A DNA stretch of 64,000 nucleotides from Roseivirga sp. (lineage in GTDB: Bacteria; Bacteroidota; Bacteroidia; Cytophagales; Cyclobacteriaceae): NCBI GenBank assembly GCA_029262895.1, contig JAJCYM010000045.1, forward strand, positions 1 through 64,000, given 5' to 3'. Shown here one piece after another: positions 35,404 to 44,210 of this stretch. A program made the translations under genes and the position numbers. How positions within the stretch are numbered: the first letter of the stretch is position 1; each line of letters begins with the position of its first letter. The notes below the pieces were generated by a model. The model was given only the letters and a program-made list of their open reading frames with translations, ran no database searches and was not told the origin of the DNA.

Positions 35404-35938
35404 GATTGGTAATAACCCTGATACGAAAGATTGGGCATTAATGATTCTTCTTAACCATTGGTCAACTAATGATAAAGTGGGTGAGAATTTAGTGAAGAAC
35501 TAAGTGGTTGATACTACAAGGAAAAATCTGTTTTTTGCTAAAAAATTCAGAAAATTGTCTGTGAGTCTTTCTTGTGAATTATTGGTTACTCCCAGTAATT
35601 ATCCAGAGAGACCCTGATTGGAATATTGTCAAGATAGATATCATAAAAAATGAAAAGACTTGAGTGAAATTATTGTAATTAGATATTATATTGACTAAAA
35701 TTAAATTAAAAGCTTATCGCAGAACATAGTTTCAAATCCATTCTACACGCTAGTTCATTGATCATCACTGGTGCCACGATTTTAAAGTGCTGATGCGATG
35801 CTATCGCAGAAACGCAAAATCAGTTCCGATTCTAGAAATGGTTTCTAAAATATTGATGTCATAGGCGTGGCTGTGGGGTAGCTCCAGTCTGGATAATGTT
35901 TGCAAAGAGAAATAAGTAAAAGTAAAATTAAGGGTTAC
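35404..35938. promoter_or_regulatory. Upstream region of the biosynthetic cluster, with two 6-3-6 palindromes
   Basis: 535 bp without a gene. It holds two small perfect inverted repeats of the same geometry: TGCGAT-gct-ATCGCA (35794-35808) and TAGAAA-tgg-TTTCTA (35833-35847). Both lie 90-145 bp before the first cluster gene and could be operators, though their sequences differ. The A/T-rich part near 35660-35720 could hold a promoter; I cannot assign one. The rest shows nothing I recognise. Confidence 0.35.
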
Positions 35939-36490
35939 ATGAAGATAAGAAATCAAGAAGAAGTCGAACTGATAGTACGAACGACTATTGCAGAGGTCAT
36001 AGAGGTTGACGTTGAAGAGGTCGAATTAAATTCGTCACTTTATGCTGATTTAGGTGTAGAGTCCTTGGACCTTCTGGACATGTCTTACCGCGTAGAACAA
36101 GAGTTTCAGATAGTCTTGCCAAGAATAGACCCATTATACATCGCCTCTGGATTCTGGGAAAAGGAAGATTTGATGAAGGATGGACTTATTACAGATTTAG
36201 GCATTTCACTTTTGCGGAAAAGTATGCCGGAACTTGATCCGAATCTTCTAAAACCTGGCCTAAAAGTATACGAGGTGCACCGTTTGTTCACGCCAGCATC
36301 CATTGTTCGGGTGATCCTGAGGTTGCTCGAAGTAAAGTCTCAAATTCCCCAGGAATGCACCGACTGCAATGTTCCAAATGAGTCAGCCAAAGGAACACCT
36401 GATTTGCATTGTCCAAATTGTGAAAAGGTATATCCAATGCCCCTGGCCACGGACATTCTTATGGAAGATATCAAGGCACTAATGAGCTGA
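35939..36490 (+). CDS. Acyl carrier protein with C-terminal zinc-ribbon extension
   Basis: 183 residues from the ATG at 35939, which has ribosome site AAGGG (a TTG 13 codons earlier is less likely). Residues 1-80 form a carrier-protein domain with the phosphopantetheine-type motif GVESLDLLDM (Ser in DLGVESLD). The C-terminal part (about 140-175) carries two CxxC pairs, CTDC and CPNC, which look like a zinc ribbon. The middle resembles no domain I know (TPASIVRVILRLLEV). At 183 residues it is twice the length of normal ACPs. It is the first gene of the KS/KS-beta set (5 bp before the ketosynthase) and presumably carries the growing acyl chain. Confidence 0.8.
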   Translation: MKIRNQEEVELIVRTTIAEVIEVDVEEVELNSSLYADLGVESLDLLDMSYRVEQEFQIVLPRIDPLYIASGFWEKEDLMKDGLITDLGISLLRKSMPELDPNLLKPGLKVYEVHRLFTPASIVRVILRLLEVKSQIPQECTDCNVPNESAKGTPDLHCPNCEKVYPMPLATDILMEDIKALMS

Positions 36491-36495
36491 GCAGG

Positions 36496-37785
36496 ATGAA
36501 AGCCAGAAAGCGAGTTGTGGTAAGTGGCATGGGAGCAATTACTTCCCTTGGGAATAATGTTTCTGAAACCTGGGAGGCAATGATCGCTGGTAAATCGGGA
36601 ATAAAGGAAATCGAACAGTTTGACAGTCGTGATTTCCCGGTTCGGATTGGTGGTGAAATAAACCTTGAGAATATCCAACAAGAGGACAAGCATGGCCTGC
36701 TCGACAAAATGAGCAGAGCTGCACGTTTTGGCGTGCTGGCCATGGATGAAGCACTGGAAGATGCAGGATTGAATGGCCCTGAAATAGACAAGACGCCCAT
36801 TGGTGTTTGTGTTGGAGCTTACTCCTTTCCATTGCTCGAAAGCCGGTTATTGAATCCGGGAGAGTTACTCAAAGGGGGTGATATGAATTTGGAGTATTAC
36901 CTGAGGCTCTGCAAGCAAAACCCTGGACTAATCACTCAAACCGATATGCCATCTGTGACTGCGCTGATGGCGGCTTGGGGAGGATTATGTGGCCCTAACT
37001 ATCTCGCCCAGGGTGCTTGTGCATCAGCGACTCAGGCCATTGGAAAAGCTTGTGAGTTAATTCGGGATGGCGATGCTGAAGTGGTAGTGACTGGTGGAAC
37101 GGACAGTATGTTGTCGGTAATCTATGTCTCTGGATTCACCTTGCTCGGGGCGCTTTCTACCCAAAATGAGAAGCCCAAAGAGGCCTCACGCCCGTTTGAT
37201 GAAGATCGTGACGGTTTTGTTCTTGGAGAAGGTGCAGGAATCTTAATTGTGGAGGAGCTTGAGCATGCTTTAAATCGCAATGCGAAGATATATGCCGAAA
37301 TAGTCGGTAATGGTACTTCTTCTGATGCCTATCGCTTTACTGACTCTCATCCAACGGGAAAAGGAGCTCACCTCAGTATGGAAAGGGCCCTGGAAGATGC
37401 TGGTATTAAACCAGAGCAAGTTGACCATATTAATGCCCATGGAACGGCTACATTTCAAAACGACAGGGTTGAAGTAATGGCTATTAAATCCGTTTTTGGA
37501 GAACGTGCATACCAGATTCCGATTAGCTCTAATAAGTCGCAATTAGGTCATCTTGTCTGTGCGGCCGGAGGAATCGAAATGATTGCTGCTATAAATTCCA
37601 TTAATCATGGTATTGTGGCCCCCACTATTAATTTGCACAATCCAGACCCTGAGTGTGATTTGGACTTTGTTCCCAATAAAGCCAGAATGGTAAATGTAGA
37701 CGTAGCCATGTCAAACTCTTTCGGGTTTGGAGGGCAAAACGCCACCGTAGTAGCAAAGAAATTTCAAGTTGAAGAAAACGCTTAG
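36496..37785 (+). CDS. Beta-ketoacyl-ACP synthase (KS-alpha, FabF-like)
   Basis: 429 residues with the complete ketosynthase triad: Cys175 (QGACASATQA), the first His in NAHGTATFQND, and the second His in KSQLGHLVCAAGG. It condenses malonyl-ACP with an acyl starter. It is followed 17 bp later by a second ketosynthase that has lost these residues, giving a KS-alpha/KS-beta pair as in type II polyketide and aryl-polyene systems. Uses the zinc-ribbon ACP encoded just upstream (inference). Confidence 0.93.
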   Translation: MKARKRVVVSGMGAITSLGNNVSETWEAMIAGKSGIKEIEQFDSRDFPVRIGGEINLENIQQEDKHGLLDKMSRAARFGVLAMDEALEDAGLNGPEIDKTPIGVCVGAYSFPLLESRLLNPGELLKGGDMNLEYYLRLCKQNPGLITQTDMPSVTALMAAWGGLCGPNYLAQGACASATQAIGKACELIRDGDAEVVVTGGTDSMLSVIYVSGFTLLGALSTQNEKPKEASRPFDEDRDGFVLGEGAGILIVEELEHALNRNAKIYAEIVGNGTSSDAYRFTDSHPTGKGAHLSMERALEDAGIKPEQVDHINAHGTATFQNDRVEVMAIKSVFGERAYQIPISSNKSQLGHLVCAAGGIEMIAAINSINHGIVAPTINLHNPDPECDLDFVPNKARMVNVDVAMSNSFGFGGQNATVVAKKFQVEENA

Positions 37786-37802
37786 ATGCCTTTGACCAAT
37801 AG

Positions 37803-39119
37803 ATGCCTAAAATGACAAATACAAGCACCGAAATTGATAAGTCTGTTGTAATCACCGGGGTGGGTATTGTTTCCCCTCTTGGACTCAACTCGACAACTCA
37901 TTATTCGAATCTGCTTAATGGAAAATCGGCTGTCAATGGAAATACTGAGGAATTCAACTTTCCAACTATATATCCTTGCGCAAAAGTTAGTGGATTTGAT
38001 GCCAGGCAAATGATTCCGAATCGTTCACTTCGAAAACTCTTAGCACCAACTGCTAAATATGCTATGGTGGCAGCTGGCGAAGCTATAGAGAATGCGGGCC
38101 TATCGGATGAAACTACCCTGTTGAATGAGGCAGGTATCTACGTTGGATCATTAGCACTTGATGTGCAAATGAACAAGTTTGCCGCAGCCTTATTTGAGTG
38201 TATTGAAGATGATACTTTTGATTATTCAGCCTTTGGAAAACGTGGGATGAATTTGATTGACCCATTATTCTTAGTCAAAGGGCTGCCGAATTCCGCGATT
38301 TGTGGTGTAGCGATAGAACATCAAATAAATGGTCCTAACCTGAATATCACCAACGGTCCGGTATCAGGCCTTCAGGCAATTGCCACCGCGGCCTCTGCCA
38401 TTCGAAAGGGCTTAATAGACATTGCTGTTGTAGGCGCATATGACTCACTGTTGAATGCCGAATCTTTGGCTGCGAATATCATTGATGATCGTCTTTCGAG
38501 CAATACAGAGCATCCGGAAAGTGCATGTCGCCCTTTTTCCACAGACCGGAATGGTTTTGCTCCAAGTGAAGGTGCGGCTTTTGTCATTTTGGAAAGCAGA
38601 ACATCAGCATTGAAACGAACTGCTCCTATATTAGCTTCCATTCGCGGAATCGGGGAGGCGACTGACACCTCTGCACTGTTAAACGGATCATCCAATACCC
38701 CAGATCACTCGGATAGGGCATTATTTAATGCTACATCAAAGGCACTGCAAAGAGCTTCAATGAAATTTAGTGATGTGGATGTTATCTATGGCACCGGTCT
38801 TGCAACCGTTAAAGATGACATGAGGGAAATTCACACCGTTCGTGAATTGGATCATGGTGATTCTGCTTTGCAGTACACAGCAGCTACAGGAGCATTGGGC
38901 TTTGCAGGAGCAGCATCCGGAATACAGTCATTTGCCCATGCATGTTTGGGGCTTAAACAACAGGTTGTCCCTCCCTTGGTCAACTGTACCAACCCCTTAG
39001 AAGAGCTGCCTTTTAATGTATCTGCAGAAGTACTGAACTTAGATTGTTCTACTGCCTTGGTTTGGAACAGCGACTATGGATATAAGCACGCGGCCATCGT
39101 AATAGCCTCGGAACGATGA
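37803..39119 (+). CDS. Ketosynthase homologue without catalytic residues (chain-length-factor/KS-beta-like)
   Basis: 438 residues, ketosynthase fold throughout (VVITGVGIVSPLG...RPFSTDRNGFAPSEGAAFVIL). The active site is gone: the nucleophile region reads TNGPVSGLQA, where the partner has QGACASATQA; the first His region reads YGTGLAT instead of NAHGTAT; the second reads ATGALGFAGAASG instead of QLGHLVCAAGG. This is the pattern of a chain length factor, which dimerises with the active KS. It starts 17 bp after KS-alpha, and its stop overlaps the start of the hydroxylase-glycosyltransferase gene by 4 bp. Confidence 0.88.
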   Translation: MPKMTNTSTEIDKSVVITGVGIVSPLGLNSTTHYSNLLNGKSAVNGNTEEFNFPTIYPCAKVSGFDARQMIPNRSLRKLLAPTAKYAMVAAGEAIENAGLSDETTLLNEAGIYVGSLALDVQMNKFAAALFECIEDDTFDYSAFGKRGMNLIDPLFLVKGLPNSAICGVAIEHQINGPNLNITNGPVSGLQAIATAASAIRKGLIDIAVVGAYDSLLNAESLAANIIDDRLSSNTEHPESACRPFSTDRNGFAPSEGAAFVILESRTSALKRTAPILASIRGIGEATDTSALLNGSSNTPDHSDRALFNATSKALQRASMKFSDVDVIYGTGLATVKDDMREIHTVRELDHGDSALQYTAATGALGFAGAASGIQSFAHACLGLKQQVVPPLVNCTNPLEELPFNVSAEVLNLDCSTALVWNSDYGYKHAAIVIASER

Positions 39120-41050
39120 TACTATTTGCCACTCTGTTTTTGGGCTTTGGCAAGTTCTTTATGATCCTGCTCGCATTCATCCTCAAAAGAGGATTCTCCC
39201 ACCACCTGGTGTATGACATCCAGCGATCAAAGGAGACCTTCCTTAAAGAAATTAAAGCGTCCTGGGTAATTCCACTAGACGGAATTGTTTTCTATATGCT
39301 CATTCAATTGGACTGGATTAGATTCACCCCTTCTACAGTATCGCTTACGCTTCTCACCTTTGTTGTTATTTTCGTGTTTTTTGAGATTTGGTTTTACTGG
39401 ACACACCGACTTCTTCACACGAAACTCTTTTGGCCCCTTCATATTGCGCATCACCGATCCTCCGTGATAAGCCCTTTTAGTGGTCTGCAGTTCTCTTTTG
39501 GTGAAAAATGCATCCTCACGGCGGGTTCGTTGGGATTCGCAGCTGTAATTTCGTGGTGGCTGCCCATCACGCTGCCAGGGCTACTGCTTTTCTTTGGTTT
39601 TTATTACTTCCAAAGTATAAACGGGCACTCAAATGTTGAAGGCACTCCGTCCATATTTGTCAAAGGGGTTCTTCGATACCTGGTTGGAACCCCATCATTC
39701 CACGCGATGCACCATGCCAGAGTAACGGGGCATTTTGGATTGATGAGTCCTATCCAGGATTATTTGTTTCGGACATCATATGATGACTATAAGAACGTTT
39801 ATATGCGTGCTCGAGAGGGTCAGGGACTGACCCGTGTTAACGAAAAAGGGCTGTCCGCGAAACTCAATTCAAAGGAGGACAAAATCCGAATTGGCTATTT
39901 AGCTGTGGCAGATACTAGGGGGCATTTGATGCGGTCACACTTGGTTAAGGAGTTGCTTGCGGCTGAGGGTATTCAGGTTGATTTGATCACAACTTCGAAA
40001 GAAGGCCAGGCATTCCTTCGGAGTATGGGAGATGAGTCCTTATTACTCTCAGAATACCTGTTAATTAAGTTTGATGAAAATCAGAATGTGCTGCATTTCC
40101 GAACCATCGTTTCAGTATTCAAATACATATTGTTGCCATGGCTGGGGCTAAGAGATTTTATTAGACTAAAGCGCTTCAGCAAAGACAAGGTTTTCATCGT
40201 CAACGATTCACTTCAACCGACTTTGCTCGTACTGGCTCCAATGTGGAACAGACTCTTTGGAGGACTCAAAGTTGTACAAGTCTACGGTGAGAATCTCTGG
40301 AATGCCGCATTTTCATTTCTGGACAAATATCCCGGCAAACTGATCCGGCCAATATTTCGATTCATCATACTTAGGTACATGCGGCTCAGTTTTGGTCAGA
40401 TCAAACATTCATTCACGCCCTCAACGGACAGTCCGGACCTCTCTGATGAGACGGAGAGTCGAAAATTCTCATTTCCACCAATCATTGGGGCCATGACTAC
40501 CTCAGAGGCGGAGGTTCGAAACCAACTCGAAGTGGATGCAAATAAAAAGTTACTGGTTTGCTATTTAAACCCTCAATTCCAGAACGTGTCAATAGCCGAG
40601 GCAATTGAATCGGCAGTTAAGGCACTGGGTATGGAATTGTATGGTGTGTGTGAAAATTACAGCTCTCGTAAGGGCTGGGTTGCCACCGACCGAAATTTTG
40701 GTGACAAAGTGGCGATAGCCAGTCTTTTTGTTTCCAGTCCCGGCATGGGAGCATTGTCACAGGCGTATTTTCACCAAATCCCTTTTCTCGCTCTGCTTAC
40801 CGATCAGCCGGAACAACAATTGAACATAGATAGCTTCGCCTCTTACTTGTCAGCCGGGTTAATCGCGGTTAATATCACCGATGATACCAAAGCTTTTTCT
40901 GATGAATTGCATTCAGGTTTGAAGACCCTGGCGAGTAATGAACAAGATCAGGTCTCTGATATCAATGATAAAATTAATGAACTAAGGAGTGGATGGGCTG
41001 CTGCGTTTCGACACTTGGTCGATCAAGCCGGAGGGGTGAACTCTAAATAG
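39116..41050 (+). CDS. Fatty-acid hydroxylase (sterol-desaturase family) fused to a GT-B glycosyltransferase-like domain
   Basis: 644 residues. Residues 1-240 are a membrane di-iron hydroxylase: four hydrophobic segments and the histidine clusters H97-x3-H101, H109-x2-HH and H196-x2-HH. Residues about 255-644 look like a GT-B glycosyltransferase related to the MurG/GT28 group (GYLAVADTRGHLMRSHLVKELLAAEGIQV at the start, SSPGMGALSQAYFHQIPFLALLTDQPEQ near the end, the donor-site region). The fusion suggests hydroxylation of a lipid chain and glycosylation of the new hydroxyl. Overlaps the KS-beta gene by 4 bp. Confidence 0.8.
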   Translation: MILFATLFLGFGKFFMILLAFILKRGFSHHLVYDIQRSKETFLKEIKASWVIPLDGIVFYMLIQLDWIRFTPSTVSLTLLTFVVIFVFFEIWFYWTHRLLHTKLFWPLHIAHHRSSVISPFSGLQFSFGEKCILTAGSLGFAAVISWWLPITLPGLLLFFGFYYFQSINGHSNVEGTPSIFVKGVLRYLVGTPSFHAMHHARVTGHFGLMSPIQDYLFRTSYDDYKNVYMRAREGQGLTRVNEKGLSAKLNSKEDKIRIGYLAVADTRGHLMRSHLVKELLAAEGIQVDLITTSKEGQAFLRSMGDESLLLSEYLLIKFDENQNVLHFRTIVSVFKYILLPWLGLRDFIRLKRFSKDKVFIVNDSLQPTLLVLAPMWNRLFGGLKVVQVYGENLWNAAFSFLDKYPGKLIRPIFRFIILRYMRLSFGQIKHSFTPSTDSPDLSDETESRKFSFPPIIGAMTTSEAEVRNQLEVDANKKLLVCYLNPQFQNVSIAEAIESAVKALGMELYGVCENYSSRKGWVATDRNFGDKVAIASLFVSSPGMGALSQAYFHQIPFLALLTDQPEQQLNIDSFASYLSAGLIAVNITDDTKAFSDELHSGLKTLASNEQDQVSDINDKINELRSGWAAAFRHLVDQAGGVNSK

Positions 41051-41075
41051 AAGAACAAAGATTAAAACTAACAAT

Positions 41076-41561
41076 ATGAACTGGCAACTTATTGATTCTG
41101 TGCAAGAAGTGATACCCGGATCAAATGCCGCGGGTATTGCCTATACAAATTATCCGGACTCCCTTTTTAAACACCATTTCCCTAGCTTTCCTGTTACCCC
41201 AGGTGTATTGCTAACGGAAATTGGTGCACAACTAAGCGGACTGTTGATTCAAACGACTGCTTACGATCAGAGAGGGTATTTCGTGTTTCCAGTTCTTGTC
41301 TTTATTAGAGATGCTAAATTTCGTGATTTCGTACCACCGAATCAGGAATTGGAGGTCACTACCAAACTGGTAGACCTAAGACCGGAATCCGGTATTTGCA
41401 AAGCTACAATTCGAAATAAAGGGAGACGCTGTGCTAGCATGGAGCTAGTTTTTGCCTTTGAACCGGATGGGACAGCAAGATTTGCCGAAAAAGATGAGGT
41501 GGACAAGTTTCTTCGTAGTGAACTTTTGAGGGTCAAGTCACCCTGGCAACCCGCAACCTAA
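41076..41561 (+). CDS. FabZ-like beta-hydroxyacyl-ACP dehydratase
   Basis: 161 residues with a hotdog fold. The FabZ active site is present: His34 in HHFPSFPVTPGVL and the acid Glu48 in LLTEIGAQ. It dehydrates 3-hydroxyacyl-ACP in the elongation cycle. Lies 25 bp after the fusion gene and 5 bp before a methyltransferase-like gene, in the same operon. Together with FabG- and FabL-like genes at 50.5-52 kb it gives a full reductive cycle. Confidence 0.88.
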   Translation: MNWQLIDSVQEVIPGSNAAGIAYTNYPDSLFKHHFPSFPVTPGVLLTEIGAQLSGLLIQTTAYDQRGYFVFPVLVFIRDAKFRDFVPPNQELEVTTKLVDLRPESGICKATIRNKGRRCASMELVFAFEPDGTARFAEKDEVDKFLRSELLRVKSPWQPAT

Positions 41562-41566
41562 ATGTT

Positions 41567-42109
41567 ATGTTTATAATTGCTTGGTTTCATCGTAGGCTGG
41601 ATAACATCCTCAAGCCATTTATGATGGTTTCACCTGAAATTCTAAAGGCCTTGGAAGAGCATGTGACTCCAAACATGTTCACCCTTGAAACTGGTAGTGG
41701 TCAAAGTACCGTCTGGTTTGAAAATCGTGGCTGTAATCATGTAGCATTGGAAGATAACAGCCGGTACGCCCCAAGTTGCGACTCAGTAGTTATTGCTCCC
41801 TTGGTAGATTCTCCACCATGGTATGACTGGTCACCGACCTATCCCTTTGACTTTATCCTAATCGATGGCCCTTTGGGCCTTAAAGGCCGATCTGGTGTTT
41901 TGCGAGTATTGCCAGAATGTATCCATCCCTCCACATCCATACTCATCGATGACACTGATCGAAAATCCAGTTATCGATTAGGTCTGAAAATCGCTCAGGA
42001 CTACGAAATGGATATCCGCCATATAGAGTATCGAAAGGGCTTTTTTCGCAAAAAATATTCTGTACTAACACCGAAATTTTCCAAAATACAATGGGCTGAT
42101 CGTGAATAA
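41567..42109 (+). CDS. Class I methyltransferase-like protein
   Basis: 180 residues. The motif-I-like segment MFTLETGSGQSTVWFENRGCNHVALEDN and the later DFILIDGPLGLKGRSGVLRVL follow the Rossmann SAM-binding pattern (glycine loop, acidic end of strand 2, acidic strand 4). The fold is therefore likely, but the acceptor is unknown and the protein is shorter than usual. 5 bp after the dehydratase. A 111-bp gap follows, which may hold an internal promoter for the next gene. Confidence 0.65.
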   Translation: MFIIAWFHRRLDNILKPFMMVSPEILKALEEHVTPNMFTLETGSGQSTVWFENRGCNHVALEDNSRYAPSCDSVVIAPLVDSPPWYDWSPTYPFDFILIDGPLGLKGRSGVLRVLPECIHPSTSILIDDTDRKSSYRLGLKIAQDYEMDIRHIEYRKGFFRKKYSVLTPKFSKIQWADRE

Positions 42110-42220
42110 GCTTGTCATTAATAGTTATATTCATATAAATCAAAATATTCACCAATTCGTCCATTCTAGGCTAGTGGAACTATAGGTTTTGATCTGATAT
42201 TATCTTTTACATAGACCCGC

Positions 42221-43186
42221 ATGAGCGAAATAACAAATACTGAAGAGGAGCAAGAGCAATGGAGATTGTTGCAACAGGAAATAAGGACAGTTGCGAACGT
42301 TCATTCTGGGAGAGAACAAGACAAGATCAATGAATTTGTTCACGCTGCCACCGCAAAATATTTGTCCGAGCTGGAATTGTTCAGATCAAATCAATGTGCC
42401 GATCCCAGGTTGGAAGAATTCTTGCGTACAACCACCGAAGGGGGGAAGAAATATTTGATCTGGATGCAGTGGGTGGCATGGAATGCTGGGAATCTTGTCG
42501 CTTTGGTTGATGAACCAAATGAGGAAGATTTTCTTAATGAGTTCGTCTATAGCATGTTAGCTTACGTTTGCTTTAGGCTTTTAGATGATGGGCTGGATTA
42601 TCACCCAACGTTCAAAGAGCATCACATAACGCTTGTAGGAACTTTGCGAGAAGCACATCCTGAACATCCGGTTCATTTGTCCTGTGGGCTGTCTATGCTG
42701 GTCGGAATGCAGATGCTTCAATTCAGTTTGAAACGTCTCAATGACCTAGGACTGAAAGATCATGCCAATGACGTAGGTGATTGGTGGGAGAAGGTTAGCG
42801 CGGGAGTGCTGTCTGAACATTGCGCACCCAAAGAACTGAATGAGGGTCAGTACTTGGCCATTATAGCGAACAAATCGGTTGCTTACAACATGGTGCTGTA
42901 TAGCCCATTCATAAGAAAAATGAAGAAGGATATCGGCCCCATAGTTCACTCGATCCTGCATCAAATGGATGAACTCTCTCAGGTTGTCAACGATTTTGGC
43001 GATACGAGTATAGATGGTGAGCTAGGACAGGTAAATGCCTTTACACATCAGGTTTATAAAGAGGAGGACTACCCTTTGGTGATTCGTAGTTACGTCATGC
43101 GAATGTGGAGTTCTGTTCAACAATTACCTCCAGAGAACCGTGGGGCCCTGGCCCAAATGTTCACGAATGCCGGAGTAATTACCTAA
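42221..43186 (+). CDS. Isoprenoid-synthase-fold protein (polyprenyl-synthase-like)
   Basis: 321 residues, almost entirely helical. It has D122-D-G-L-D126, fitting the DDxxD metal motif. It has Lys218 in YLAIIANKSVAYNMVLYSPF, matching the Y...K-T-x-x-L segment of prenyl synthases, and a second acidic motif QVVNDFGDTSIDGE (257-267) where QxxDDxxD is expected. Spacing between the three is as in trans-prenyltransferases. The RRG after the first motif and one Asp of the second are missing, so the reaction (prenyl transfer, terpene cyclisation or a lost activity) is open. In cluster order between two methyltransferases. Confidence 0.6.
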   Translation: MSEITNTEEEQEQWRLLQQEIRTVANVHSGREQDKINEFVHAATAKYLSELELFRSNQCADPRLEEFLRTTTEGGKKYLIWMQWVAWNAGNLVALVDEPNEEDFLNEFVYSMLAYVCFRLLDDGLDYHPTFKEHHITLVGTLREAHPEHPVHLSCGLSMLVGMQMLQFSLKRLNDLGLKDHANDVGDWWEKVSAGVLSEHCAPKELNEGQYLAIIANKSVAYNMVLYSPFIRKMKKDIGPIVHSILHQMDELSQVVNDFGDTSIDGELGQVNAFTHQVYKEEDYPLVIRSYVMRMWSSVQQLPPENRGALAQMFTNAGVIT

Positions 43187-43196
43187 TACTAATGCA

Positions 43197-43213
43197 TATT
43201 TGATTTGGTATAA
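43197..43213. repeat. Single end of the 24.5-kb palindromic repeat family
   Basis: ATATTTGATTTGGTATA repeats the right end of the MITE-like element at 24683-24699 (first 16 bases identical). No partner arm is visible within 200 bp, so it is a solo or decayed copy. Confidence 0.5.
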
Positions 43214-43287
43214 AATACGTTTATGAAAAACTTTGACCAGAAAGGGATTCTGGCCTTCTATTATACTTTTTACAAAAACTAACGGCT

Positions 43288-43839
43288 ATGGTGCATTTAA
43301 CAAGATATCAAATGTATAGAAGGATTGAGGAGTTCTTTGATCAAGAAAGGAGGGGTAGGGTTTTGTGTATCAGCGGAGCCGGGTTTATCGGAAATTTATT
43401 TCACCCGGCCTCAGAAATTGTGAATGTTGAGTATCCAGAAGTTGATATCCATAAACTGCCATACCCTGACGACTCATTTGATTTTGTGGTTTCTGATCAG
43501 GTGATGGAACATGTGAGGAATCCCTTTATTGCAGTAAATGAAATTTACAGAGTATTAAAAAAAGATGGCTGGAACATTCTCACAACTTGCTTAATGAATC
43601 CAGTGCACAAATGTCCTACTGATTTCTGGAGATTCACTCCTGATGGCCTTGAAGTGTTGTGTGAAAATTTTAGTGAGATATATCAATGCGAAGGATGGGG
43701 AAATGGTACGGCTGTTGATCTTATGATTAATAAGGATTTGAGATGGCAACAAATTGATCCAGGTACTGCCTTAGAAAAAATTGCGACTGATAATGATGAT
43801 GAGAACCTAATTGTTACCTGGATAATCGCTAAGAAATGA
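43288..43839 (+). CDS. SAM-dependent methyltransferase (Methyltransf_11-like)
   Basis: 183 residues: the post-I acidic region NVEYPEVDIHKLPYPDDSFDFVVSDQVMEHVRNPFIAVNEIYRVLKKDGW is the classical motif II-III sequence of class I methyltransferases. The glycine-rich motif I is eroded (CISGAGFIG). Length is short for the family. It may methylate an acyl or sugar hydroxyl in the pathway; substrate unknown. Last gene of the rightward block, followed by a hairpin-rich spacer. Confidence 0.8.
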   Translation: MVHLTRYQMYRRIEEFFDQERRGRVLCISGAGFIGNLFHPASEIVNVEYPEVDIHKLPYPDDSFDFVVSDQVMEHVRNPFIAVNEIYRVLKKDGWNILTTCLMNPVHKCPTDFWRFTPDGLEVLCENFSEIYQCEGWGNGTAVDLMINKDLRWQQIDPGTALEKIATDNDDENLIVTWIIAKK

Positions 43840-44210
43840 GCCTCTTTTGCCAACCTGATTTAGCCTGAGTTCGACATAAACAAGGCGTCATACCGGAAAA
43901 AGAGCCCATAAATTTTTCATATGGACTATTTTTCCGGCCTGTCTGCCTACAAAGGCAGGTATCTCAAAGCTTCGAATTGGCGAGATTCCGGATATTTTTC
44001 TTCCTTTTTGAAACGTTGGAAGAAAAATTCCGAAATGATGGCCTAATAGGCCGAGACAGACCTTTTGATAACCAGTCTTGCCGCGTTCGTTTGTGTCCTT
44101 ACAAACGAACCGGATATAATTTGCTAAGCACTTTACTTCGAAGAAAGATATTTGTGAAGACACAAACATCGGCTCACAACTGGTTTATGCCATGGGGGTC
44201 GCAATGAGGC
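43840..44210. repeat. Hairpin-rich spacer between convergent genes
   Basis: No gene seen. Successive inverted repeats are CCGGAAAAA/TTTTTCCGG (43893-43937, with further pairing AGCCCATA/TATGGACT), CTGCCT/AGGCAG (about 43944-43958), ATTCCGGATATTTTTCTTCC against GGAAGAAAAATTCCGAAAT (43985-44036), the palindrome GGCCTAATAGGCC (44040-44052), and GTTCGTTTGT/ACAAACGAAC (44085-44110, 10 bp perfect). It may act as a bidirectional terminator and may be a decayed mobile repeat. Confidence 0.65.
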
